A DNA stretch of 40,179 bases, taken from the NCBI GenBank assembly GCA_009692745.1, contig SHYO01000015.1, positions 1 to 40,179 of the forward strand, in the 5' to 3' direction. Both the position numbers and the translations under genes were made by a program. The notes below the pieces were generated by a model. The model did no database searches and was not told the DNA's origin. It was given only the letters and a program-made list of their open reading frames with translations. Below, in pieces: positions 27,835 through 34,861 of the stretch (position 1 is the first letter of the stretch; each line of letters starts with the position of its first letter). This stretch comes from Chloroflexota bacterium (lineage in GTDB: Bacteria; Chloroflexota; Anaerolineae; Epilineales; SHYO01).

Positions 27835-28939
27835 TCTCTTTCCAGGCGGACAAAGTTAATCGAGCTGTTTCTTCCCAAGAAAATCGGGCCGCCTGCACCG
27901 GACCACTCTGCCGGTAGCGCGATTGTAGCTCCCGATCGTGCATCAGCCGATCCAGAGCGGCCGCGATTTCAGCCGTATCTAAGGCATTCACCAGCAGTGC
28001 GCTATCTGCCACAACCTCGGGAATGGCACTTGCCGCAGAAGCAACTAGAGGTGTGCCACAAGCCAATGCCTCCGCCGCCGGCAAGCCGAAGCCTTCGTAT
28101 AAAGAAGGATAGACTGCCAACTCGGCCGCATTATAAAAGAGCGGCAAATCGGCCGTAGGCACAAAATTTGTCAGGACGACCTGGTCTTCCAGGTGGCGTA
28201 CTTTAATCTCATCCAGGAAGGTTACGCCCCGGTATTTAGCCCGTCCCACCATCACCAGGGAAATATCCAACCTACCCTTGGATTTTAGCATCACCAGGGC
28301 ATCCAGCAGCCGGTATATATTTTTTCGTGGCTCAAGGCTACCCACGCACAACATAAAACGCTGCGGCAGTCGATACCGCTGGCTCAGCTCAGCGCGAGCT
28401 GCGGCTGGATCCATAGGATGGAAAAGACTGAAATCCACTCCTGGTTGCGTCACCAGGATACGCGATTCGGGCAGCCCGTATGTAGCGACAATCTCCCGCT
28501 TCATAGCATACGAAAGCGTTAAAATCTTGCCCGCCCGGCGCGCCGAGAATGGTATCATGTATTTTAGCCGTATCCGCATCAGTAATGGCAAAGATGCGGG
28601 ATAGGCCAGATAAGACAAATCGTACCACATCAATGCGTAAGGATTGGGCGACCAGGGGGGGCCGACATGTATAGCGTGCAACACATCTACCGGATTTCGT
28701 AACATCTGCATGGGTAATCCGATTGGTATGCGGACCCAGGAGTTAGCCGGGCGTAACACATAAAACCGGTAATTTGGCGCCAAAGGCCCCAAAATCGCCT
28801 GGTCTTCAGCACAGCTAATATAGAGGTCGTATGAATTGTGTTGGTCCAGGCGAGACAGGTAGCGCACCAAGTTCACCAGATAGGTCTCACCGCCTCCATG
28901 ACCTTTGCCAATATAGGTCAGATCTATACCTACCCGCAT
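27809..28939 (-). CDS. Glycosyltransferase family 4 (GT-B fold)
   Basis: A 376-residue glycosyltransferase. The N-terminus MRVGIDLTYIGKGHGGGETYL has the glycine-rich acceptor loop, the linker carries FMLCVGSLEPRKNIYRLLDAL, and the C-terminal domain has the EX7E motif in LYEGFGLPAAEALACGTP followed by ASAIPEVV. All are hallmarks of GT4, which transfers with retention from an NDP-sugar. It starts two bases after the stop of the priming transferase gene, so it may add the second sugar, though this order is inference. Sugar specificity cannot be read. Confidence 0.9.
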   Translation of the reverse strand: MRVGIDLTYIGKGHGGGETYLVNLVRYLSRLDQHNSYDLYISCAEDQAILGPLAPNYRFYVLRPANSWVRIPIGLPMQMLRNPVDVLHAIHVGPPWSPNPYALMWYDLSYLAYPASLPLLMRIRLKYMIPFSARRAGKILTLSYAMKREIVATYGLPESRILVTQPGVDFSLFHPMDPAAARAELSQRYRLPQRFMLCVGSLEPRKNIYRLLDALVMLKSKGRLDISLVMVGRAKYRGVTFLDEIKVRHLEDQVVLTNFVPTADLPLFYNAAELAVYPSLYEGFGLPAAEALACGTPLVASAASAIPEVVADSALLVNALDTAEIAAALDRLMHDRELQSRYRQSGPVQAARFSWEETARLTLSAWKEIVQQRHVS

Positions 28940-28941
28940 GC

Positions 28942-29700
28942 CTAATATGCCCCAACTCGCTTAAATGTAATAATTACTGTCTTAAGAACAATTTGCAGAT
29001 CCAGCAGAAAGCTGCGGCATTCCACATATTCTACATCATAGGCCAAAGTCTGCTGAAATTTCAAGATCGCTCGCCCATTGGCCTGGGCCAGGCCGGTGAT
29101 ACCGGGCTTAACCTGGAATTTGCGCAGTTGCCAGGGTTCGTAATAGCGCAACATCTGCGGCAGATCAGGGCGCGGTCCTACAATCGCCATTTCACCTTTT
29201 AGTACATTGATGAAATTGGGCAATTCATCCAGGCTGGAACGCCGCATCCAACTACCCATCCGCGTTATGCGGGGATCCTCTATCAACTTAAAATACATAT
29301 TGTTGATCTCTTCATCAGTATACTTATACGTGTATAGCTCAGGCCAACGTTGGCGTGCATCCACATACATGGTGCGGAATTTATAAAATGTAAAGGGTTT
29401 CATATTTTTGCCAACCCGAGTTTGGCGGAAGAGCACTGGTCCCGGGGAGTCAAGCTTAATCAATATAGCCAGGACAAGCATCACAGGGGCGGCTAATATG
29501 ATCCCAACAATTGCCAGGATCCGGTCCCAAAGCTCCCACAGGCTGTTGGTCAGAGAGAGATTCTCGCCGGAAGTGTGGCCAGCTCCCCTGGCAGCCGGAT
29601 CAACTTGGGGGGGCAAAGCCATAGTTTGTACCTCGTTTTTGTTAGACAAATGATTTTTATACATTATTGATATCGTTTCCTCTGAAACTGCAGGCTCCAA
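28942..29700 (-). CDS. Undecaprenyl-phosphate sugar phosphotransferase (priming enzyme)
   Basis: A monotopic phosphoglycosyl transferase of about 252 residues (WbaP/PglC catalytic domain), without the extra N-terminal helices of long WbaP forms. One hydrophobic segment (ILAIVGIILAAPVMLVLAIL) precedes FRQTRVGKNMKPFTFYKFRTM. Then come MRRSSLDELPNFINVLKGEM, VGPRPDLP and KPGITGLAQANGR, the complete motif set with the catalytic Asp-Glu pair in LDELP. It transfers a sugar-1-phosphate to undecaprenyl phosphate, the first step of repeat-unit assembly. The frame extends to a GTG at 29724, but the AGGAGG at 29707-29712 points to the TTG at 29700; an ATG at 29622 is also possible. Confidence 0.9.
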   Translation of the reverse strand: MEPAVSEETISIMYKNHLSNKNEVQTMALPPQVDPAARGAGHTSGENLSLTNSLWELWDRILAIVGIILAAPVMLVLAILIKLDSPGPVLFRQTRVGKNMKPFTFYKFRTMYVDARQRWPELYTYKYTDEEINNMYFKLIEDPRITRMGSWMRRSSLDELPNFINVLKGEMAIVGPRPDLPQMLRYYEPWQLRKFQVKPGITGLAQANGRAILKFQQTLAYDVEYVECRSFLLDLQIVLKTVIITFKRVGAY

Positions 29701-29706
29701 AGAACA

Positions 29707-29712
29707 CCTCCT
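29707..29712 (-). promoter_or_regulatory. Ribosome binding site of the priming transferase
   Basis: AGGAGG on the minus strand, six bases before the TTG at 29700. It decides the start against the upstream GTG at 29724 and the later ATG codons. Confidence 0.55.
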
Positions 29713-29732
29713 GATCCATGACACGTTGGCAA

Positions 29733-29748
29733 GCTGAGCATACTCAGC
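29733..29748. repeat. Palindromic unit GCTGAG-CATA-CTCAGC
   Basis: Perfect 6-bp arms with a 4-base loop in the gap between methyltransferase and priming transferase. It belongs by sequence to the CTGAG...CTCAG family found at 19701-20410, which places members in two separate parts of the cluster. Confidence 0.55.
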
Positions 29749-29779
29749 GAAGAATAGACGATACTTCGCGATGTGAGTT

Positions 29780-30736
29780 TCATCGTCTGATTAGCACAAT
29801 AAGCCAGGGATTTAGTGGCGATGAGCGGAATAGTGAAAGCCAGGAAGCAGATAGGAGATTAAAATGCAGACCCATCATTTGTGCTGCTAACCGGCCTGCA
29901 ACGCTATTAGATTTCTTAAGAAAACCCCAATATCCTGCCATGGGTAACAATTCTGTCGCCTTACAACCGGCCTGGCGGATAAATAAATCCTGGTGATCGG
30001 CATAGGAAAGTAGAAATGGTTCACGCGGCGAATGTAACCTCACCCAGGGCAATGGGCCGGCTATATGGAAAGGGTCTACCGGACATAATTTATTAGCAGT
30101 GGCATGGAGGATATAGCCGCCTGGCCTGGTAACACGCACCATTTCCTGGACAAATGCTAAACGCTGCGCATTATAGTCCAGAGCCACCTCCGCCGAATCC
30201 CCCACGGTCCCTACATGCGGAATTACACAACCGGCATAGACGAAATCAAAAAACTCATCGGGAAAAGGCAGCCGTTTGCCGTTGGCAATCGCCAACCGGT
30301 CAGGGCAGGAGCGCCGCTGCCAGATCCAGGTCCGGTTGCCACAATCGATGCCATAGGCATTGTGTCCAGCCGCGGTAAACATCTCTACATCTACACCTAC
30401 ACCACACCCATCTGAAAGAATGCGCAAAGGCAAGGCCCTCGAGCCGGGAAAAAGCCGGGTAATCAAGGGCAACGTATAGTGCTCCATGGTGAAGGCCGAA
30501 ACCCGCTCTTCGTGCAAGTCCCGTTCTGGCTCGGATTCATCGTCGAAACGATCCTCAAGATCGGCCAACAGAACAGGAAAATTCGCATCGAAAGGATAGC
30601 GGCGGCTACAACGGCGGCACTGCAATTCCTCGCCTGCCAGTTTTAAGTCTGATCGGCAAACGGGGCAACGCCACACCTGCTCCAGGTGTTTCACCATAGG
30701 GGGAACGATGGTAATCACCTGCTGCTCAGTTTCCAT
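29780..30736 (-). CDS. SAM-dependent methyltransferase with N-terminal zinc ribbon
   Basis: A protein of about 318 residues. It opens with a small Zn-ribbon of the Trm112/YbaR type (C24, C27, C40, C43; WRCPVCRSD and CRRCSRRYPFD). A class I methyltransferase domain follows: ILSDGCGVGVDVEMF is a variant of the glycine-rich motif I, IANGKRLPFPDEFFDFVYAGCVIPHV is motif II, and EMVRVTRPGGYI is the post-II motif. It may methylate a sugar or the growing chain; such modification is common in EPS clusters. The frame could extend to 30820, but the ATG at 30736 has GGAAGGA before it and follows the upstream stop by one base, so I use it. Confidence 0.83.
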   Translation of the reverse strand: METEQQVITIVPPMVKHLEQVWRCPVCRSDLKLAGEELQCRRCSRRYPFDANFPVLLADLEDRFDDESEPERDLHEERVSAFTMEHYTLPLITRLFPGSRALPLRILSDGCGVGVDVEMFTAAGHNAYGIDCGNRTWIWQRRSCPDRLAIANGKRLPFPDEFFDFVYAGCVIPHVGTVGDSAEVALDYNAQRLAFVQEMVRVTRPGGYILHATANKLCPVDPFHIAGPLPWVRLHSPREPFLLSYADHQDLFIRQAGCKATELLPMAGYWGFLKKSNSVAGRLAAQMMGLHFNLLSASWLSLFRSSPLNPWLIVLIRR

Positions 30737-30737
30737 G

Positions 30738-31658
30738 CTATCCTTCCCGGCTTTGCGAGGATGTACGTGACCCGGCTTTCCTGGGGTTCGAACGAATAGC
30801 ATTGTGCGCCAGCAATACACCTGTACGCAATGTCAACCCCGCCAGAGCAGCATACCGCATTGGATGCCATCGGCTCTTGGCATGATGCTTACAATAATAT
30901 TGGTAGACCCCTTGATGGAAGCCTATAATCGCCTGGGGGCGCTGTTTCATAATCGTTTGAGACTCAAAATGTACCACCCGGGCAGACGGCACGACATATA
31001 TCTCCCAGCCATGCTCCTTCATCACCCGGCACCAATCTACATCGCCCCAATACATGAAGAAATCCTGATCCATCCCGCCGGTTTGGGCAATAGCTGTCTG
31101 GCGCACCAGCATACACGCAGCAGAGGTACTATCAACGGGATATGGTCCGGTGGCAGAAATATATTTGCTAATTAAATACCGCCGGGAAAAAGGATTTTGG
31201 GGGAAAACACGCGTCAGAAGGCTCTTGCGACCGAAAAAGGCTGCCGCAGGAGTGGGAAAGGCTTTTGAAGCCCCTTGCTCGGTCCCGTCAGCATATACCA
31301 ACTTGGGTCCCACAACACCGGCCCGCGGATGACTCTTCATAAAATCCAGCAAGCACCGGATCACATCCGCATCCAACTCAGTGTCGCTATCCAACAAAAG
31401 GAAGAAATCGCCGCGAGCATATTGCAGGGCGGTATTAACACCCTTTGTCAACCCCATATTCGATTGCAGCGCTATCACCCTTACCGCCGGAAATTTTTTT
31501 GCAAGCAACCCCAAGGTGTTATCTGTAGATCCGTTATCGACTACGATAACCTCAACTTCAGAGTCCTCAAGGAACCCCAAATTACCGTACACCGTCTGTA
31601 AACACCCATCGATAAATGATTCTCTATTATATGTCACAATAGCAACAGTCAATATCAT
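30738..31658 (-). CDS. Glycosyltransferase family 2 (first gene of the EPS cluster)
   Basis: A 306-residue GT-A enzyme: LTVAIVTYNRESFIDGCL, EVIVVDNGSTDNTLGLL, SNMGLTKGVNTALQYA, LLLDSDTELD (DXD) and DSTSAACMLVRQ, then YWGDVDWCRVMKEHG, as in WbbL-type rhamnosyltransferase-like enzymes. The C-terminal ~40 residues contain a hydrophobic patch (YAALAGLTLRTGVLLAH) that may attach it to the membrane. The ribosome binding site is weak (AAGAGAA). It is the promoter-proximal gene; candidate promoters and a 16-base palindrome lie upstream. Confidence 0.88.
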   Translation of the reverse strand: MILTVAIVTYNRESFIDGCLQTVYGNLGFLEDSEVEVIVVDNGSTDNTLGLLAKKFPAVRVIALQSNMGLTKGVNTALQYARGDFFLLLDSDTELDADVIRCLLDFMKSHPRAGVVGPKLVYADGTEQGASKAFPTPAAAFFGRKSLLTRVFPQNPFSRRYLISKYISATGPYPVDSTSAACMLVRQTAIAQTGGMDQDFFMYWGDVDWCRVMKEHGWEIYVVPSARVVHFESQTIMKQRPQAIIGFHQGVYQYYCKHHAKSRWHPMRYAALAGLTLRTGVLLAHNAIRSNPRKAGSRTSSQSREG

Positions 31659-31720
31659 AGATATTCTCTTGAAATCAGCTCGTCGGGTGCAATACCCACA
31701 TGGTACTTTTTTCCAACTTT

Positions 31721-31748
31721 AGTATAAATGAAATTAGATCTTTATTAA
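31721..31748 (-). promoter_or_regulatory. Candidate proximal promoter of the EPS cluster
   Basis: On the minus strand: TTAATA (31743-31748), 16-base spacer, TATACT (31721-31726). Predicted start near 31714, about 56 bases before the first ATG. The palindrome at 31771-31786 would be centred near -64, a position used by activators. Confidence 0.4.
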
Positions 31749-31770
31749 GATTGGTCTGGCGCTTAGTTGA

Positions 31771-31786
31771 GTACTTTTAAAAGTAC
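31771..31786. promoter_or_regulatory. Perfect 16-base palindrome, possible operator
   Basis: GTACTTTTAAAAGTAC is fully self-complementary. TTG on the left and CAA on the right extend the symmetry if one A is skipped. It lies between the two candidate promoters of the EPS cluster, so it could be the binding site of a dimeric regulator. Confidence 0.45.
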
Positions 31787-31807
31787 CAAGGGAATTCTAA
31801 GAGGTTA

Positions 31808-31836
31808 ATATTATCCCGCATTGATCTCTAAGTCAA
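31808..31836 (-). promoter_or_regulatory. Candidate distal promoter of the EPS cluster
   Basis: On the minus strand: TTGACT (31831-31836), exact 17-base spacer, TAATAT (31808-31813). A start near 31801 would put the palindrome at about +15 to +30, where a bound protein would block transcription. Confidence 0.4.
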
Positions 31837-32068
31837 GCAAAAATACCTCTTATAATTATAGACGATCTTGCCGATAATATTAGTACACCGGAACATACCT
31901 ATACTATATCCATACTTTTTAGCTCTCGCAATGCCGTACTCTGCAGCAATCCCTCGCTCAGCGCCACCCTCTCGCTGCTTGACTTATGAAGTCGTCTGGC
32001 TAAAATCAATACTTTGTGCAGCAAAAAGCCTTCAGACATGCTTAGAACTACAAATCTGAGGATCCTTA

Positions 32069-33037
32069 TTGAAAAACGAACCCTCCAGGCGGTCGCTCCT
32101 GGTAATCATTTTTATCGGTATTCTGGCAGTCTCATCAGCCTCCATCTTAATCCGGATGGCCCAACAGGAAGCTAACTCTCTGGTAATTGCCGCCTATCGC
32201 CTTACCATTGCCAGCCTGGTGCTGCTACCTATCTGCTTCATAAATTACCGGGCCGCACTACAGGCCTTAACGCGTCGCGATATGCTCCTGGCCGTTTTAT
32301 CGGGCCTCTTCCTGGCTATCCATTTTGCAACCTGGATTACTTCCCTGGCCTATACCAGTATCGCCAGCTCGGTAGTCCTGGTATCCACCCACCCGTTTTG
32401 GGTGACTCTAGCAACCCTCCTGATCTTTCGCGAAGTGCCGGCGCGCCCCACCTTGACTGGTTTGATATTGGCCCTTGTTGGTGGTGCAATCGTGGGATTC
32501 GGGGATATAGGTATCGGAGCGAACGAGTGGCTAGGGGATATCCTGGCGCTACTGGGAGCCCTGGCGGCGGCAGGATACTTCTTAATTGGTCGCCACTTGC
32601 GCAGCAAGCTCTCTTTAATACCTTACATTACCCTGGTATATGGTACCTCGGCTATCCTGCTGATATCGTTTTGTCTGATTACCGGACAGCGCCTCTCAAG
32701 CTTCAGCCCAACAACATATCTCTGGTTGATCCTGCTCGGGATCGTGCCCCAACTGATCGGCCATTCCTCCTTTAATTACGCGCTACGCTATCTGTCGGCG
32801 ACCTTCGTCGCTGTGACGGTGTTGGGTGAGCCGATCGGCTCCAGTATGCTGGCTTTCCTCATACTCAACGAGACGCCCACAGCCGCTAAACTCCTCGGCG
32901 GTGGCCTGATCCTGGCCGGCATCTTTTTGGCATCCCGCACGGAACAAGCTGTGCCGCCCCGCGGGAATCTGGTACCTGCTGAAGTAGCGAAACCCGTTTT
33001 CTCTCCTGACACAGGTATGGAGAGACCAGATTTCTAA
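32069..33037 (+). CDS. EamA/DMT family permease
   Basis: A 322-residue membrane protein with ten hydrophobic helices in two homologous EamA halves (about 12-140 and 155-295), the classical drug/metabolite transporter layout. The start is TTG at 32069 with GAGGAT five bases upstream. LAIHFATWITSLAYTSIASSVVLVSTHPFW in part and the second-half PQLIGHSSFNYALRYLSATFVAVTVLGEPIGS are typical. The substrate is unknown; such proteins export amino acids, nucleosides or other small metabolites. The next gene starts 22 bases downstream, so it probably forms an operon with the HAD and presenilin-like genes. Confidence 0.9.
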   Translation: MKNEPSRRSLLVIIFIGILAVSSASILIRMAQQEANSLVIAAYRLTIASLVLLPICFINYRAALQALTRRDMLLAVLSGLFLAIHFATWITSLAYTSIASSVVLVSTHPFWVTLATLLIFREVPARPTLTGLILALVGGAIVGFGDIGIGANEWLGDILALLGALAAAGYFLIGRHLRSKLSLIPYITLVYGTSAILLISFCLITGQRLSSFSPTTYLWLILLGIVPQLIGHSSFNYALRYLSATFVAVTVLGEPIGSSMLAFLILNETPTAAKLLGGGLILAGIFLASRTEQAVPPRGNLVPAEVAKPVFSPDTGMERPDF

Positions 33038-33059
33038 TTTTGTGCCATAGGAGAAACGG

Positions 33060-33722
33060 ATGATTCAACACCTATTACTAGATCTTGACGAAACTCTCTA
33101 CACACCGGATACGGGTGTTATGCATGCAATCCGCGACCGAATACGGAGTTTCATGATTCAAGAAGTCGGCATTGCTGAAGCCGAAGTAGATCAGGTGCGG
33201 CGCCGTTTCAACCGCGAATATGGCACGAGCTTACGCGGACTACAAGCTGAATGCGAAATCGACACACCGTACTTCCTACGTTATGTCCATGATGTGCCCG
33301 TGGAAAAACTGTTAAAGCCTAGCCCGGCTCTGCGCCAGATGCTAGAAACCCTACCGATGCACAAACATATATTTACCAATGCTTACACCGACTACGTAGT
33401 CCGCGTCTTAAATGCCCTGGACATCACCGAATATTTCGACAATATTTTTGATGTAATCTCTTTCGAATACCGCAGCAAGCCCGATCCTTATGCCTATGAG
33501 CTGGTGCTCCAAGTTCTACAGTGTACGGCAGCAGCATGTCTGGTAGCCGACGATTCACCGCCCAATGTACGGACCGCCAAAATGATGGGTATGATCCCTG
33601 TCTTGGTCGGTCCCCTGCCCCAAGAAGCGCAGGAATTTCAGTACGTCATTCCCGATATCCTGCACTTACCCGACATATTGACAACCCTGGAACAAACCTA
33701 TAAAGGCGATAGCCTCAGATGA
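33060..33722 (+). CDS. HAD hydrolase, pyrimidine 5'-nucleotidase-like
   Basis: A 220-residue HAD-superfamily phosphatase. Motif I is LLLDLDETLYTP (nucleophile D8, acid/base D10), motif II is IFTNA, motif III is the Lys in RSKPDPYAYE, and motif IV is VADDSPPNV. The DLDETLY form with a small helical cap beginning YGTSLRGL is characteristic of the yeast Sdt1/Phm8 pyrimidine 5'-nucleotidase group, which dephosphorylates UMP/CMP or related nucleotides. Cytoplasmic. GGAG lies 9 bases before the ATG. It ends inside the start of the next gene (ATGA), so the two products are translationally coupled. Confidence 0.88.
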   Translation: MIQHLLLDLDETLYTPDTGVMHAIRDRIRSFMIQEVGIAEAEVDQVRRRFNREYGTSLRGLQAECEIDTPYFLRYVHDVPVEKLLKPSPALRQMLETLPMHKHIFTNAYTDYVVRVLNALDITEYFDNIFDVISFEYRSKPDPYAYELVLQVLQCTAAACLVADDSPPNVRTAKMMGMIPVLVGPLPQEAQEFQYVIPDILHLPDILTTLEQTYKGDSLR

Positions 33723-34576
33723 GATCTGCACCTATCTCTTTCGCAGGATTCCAAAAGATATCTGGCTGGTTGAGGTTTATCCTGGCCGGTATCGGATTTA
33801 TAGTGGTATTTTCGCTTGCCACCTGGTTGGCTCCCCGCCTGTCGCTTCCCCCTGAACCCTGGGGGTTGCTTATCACAGCTTTACTTCTGGTCAGCACCAG
33901 TGGCATCTGGATCTACCAGGTGAAATTTTTACCAACAGGAGGTCCCGCCGGCCAAATCCCCTCATCTAGAACAGCTCTGATAGTGCTGCCTGTCATGGTG
34001 TTTATGGCAGTGATAAACTACCTCTTCGTCGCCATCCTTCCCGTACCCTGGATTTCGACCCTGCTGGTGATCCTCCTGGCCTGTAGCTTGGGTTTACTAA
34101 TGGCCACATATCTCTTCTTTGACCCGGATATATTATTCCTCATCTGTGTCCTCTACATTCTAGTAGATATCTACTCGGTGTACCTGGGTCCGACAGGGGT
34201 GTTGGTTGCCAAGGGGGGCGTCGGGCTCAATCTCATGACGGTGCAGTATCCCATCTTCGGCAGCCGGGTGATCCAGCCGGTGACGGGCATGGCCGATTAT
34301 GCCGTCTGGACGGCCTGCCTACTCTCCGCGCAGCGTTTCAATTTCAATTACACCAATTCTTTTTGGGGTCTTTTTCTAGGACTGGTTGGTAGCGCCCTGG
34401 TAAGCATCTTGTCTGCTACTGCCGTACCTGCCTTGCCATTGATGATGGCAGGATACCTGATTGCAAACCGGCGCCACATCAACCTGAAGCGACGCGATCT
34501 CTGGTTCGCTGGTTTTTTCGCCCTGGCAGTGGCCATCGCTGCTGGCACGGTAGTCCGGTTCTTGATTGAAAGATAA
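33719..34576 (+). CDS. Multi-spanning membrane protein with presenilin-like motifs
   Basis: A 285-residue protein with about nine hydrophobic helices (roughly 18-37, 48-66, 86-105, 108-131, 137-156, 187-204, 215-232, 235-249, 261-281). I do not recognise it as a named bacterial family. Three spots match the catalytic layout of presenilin/SPP aspartyl proteases: D150 in LVDIYSVYLGPTG (presenilin YDLVAVLCPKG), D193 in TGMADYAVW (presenilin GLGDF), and P237-A-L-P240 in AVPALPLMM (presenilin PALPI). Order, helix number and distances all fit. Differences: V instead of Y before D150, and GMAD instead of GxGD. The start ATG overlaps the HAD stop by four bases. Could be an intramembrane protease or an inactive relative; function is inference. 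Confidence 0.75.
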   Translation: MRSAPISFAGFQKISGWLRFILAGIGFIVVFSLATWLAPRLSLPPEPWGLLITALLLVSTSGIWIYQVKFLPTGGPAGQIPSSRTALIVLPVMVFMAVINYLFVAILPVPWISTLLVILLACSLGLLMATYLFFDPDILFLICVLYILVDIYSVYLGPTGVLVAKGGVGLNLMTVQYPIFGSRVIQPVTGMADYAVWTACLLSAQRFNFNYTNSFWGLFLGLVGSALVSILSATAVPALPLMMAGYLIANRRHINLKRRDLWFAGFFALAVAIAAGTVVRFLIER

Positions 34577-34615
34577 ATTCGATACTTTTTATCGCTAATA
34601 TAGGCGAATCTTACC

Positions 34616-34644
34616 TTGACAAACCACTGCAATTCCTGTAAGGT
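34616..34644 (+). promoter_or_regulatory. Candidate promoter of the ABC exporter operon
   Basis: Consensus TTGACA at 34616-34621, 17-base spacer, weak TAAGGT at 34639-34644. The good -35 and correct spacing support it; the -10 is poor. The leader to the ABC start would be about 210 bases. Confidence 0.35.
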
Positions 34645-34744
34645 TACCTAATGTCAGGTTTTAACTCGTAGTAGCCTATATTCTTGACTACTTTGAACCA
34701 TATTATTTGTTAAATATGCATGCAAGACCAAGCGACCTGGACCG

Positions 34745-34841
34745 GAGCGCGGTTTGGCAGAGTGCATTTCCTTGCCGGATCTCCTAGCCCTGGTTTTCGT
34801 TTGGAAAAAGAATCTACAAAGAACATGGCCAAACCGCGCTC
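34745..34841 (+). repeat. 14-bp inverted repeat bracketing the ABC exporter leader
   Basis: GAGCGCGGTTTGGC at 34745-34758 and its exact complement at 34828-34841, 69 bases apart. In RNA they would form a long-range stem that ends nine bases before the GGAG ribosome binding site (34851-34854). Either a regulatory leader or a very small mobile-element relic; no target-site duplication is visible. Confidence 0.65.
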
Positions 34842-34861
34842 TGTTCTATTGGAGATAAACC

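Larger units (their letters stand above)
31659..32068. other. Divergent intergenic region between EPS cluster and EamA gene
   Basis: 410 AT-rich bases with regulation for both sides. For the minus-strand cluster I see two promoter candidates and a perfect 16-base palindrome. For the plus-strand permease, -10-like sequences TATAAT (31851-31856) and TATACT (31900-31905) occur without a convincing -35. A 63-codon open frame at 31868-32059 has no motif or ribosome binding site and is not called. Confidence 0.55.

Noticed and set aside
31868-32059. 63-codon frame just upstream of the EamA gene
   Set aside because: TTG start without ribosome binding site, no recognisable sequence, covers promoter-like elements.
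34716-34787. 23-codon open frame in the ABC leader as a true leader peptide
   Set aside because: No ribosome binding site upstream and no telling codon run; kept only as an idea in the leader finding.
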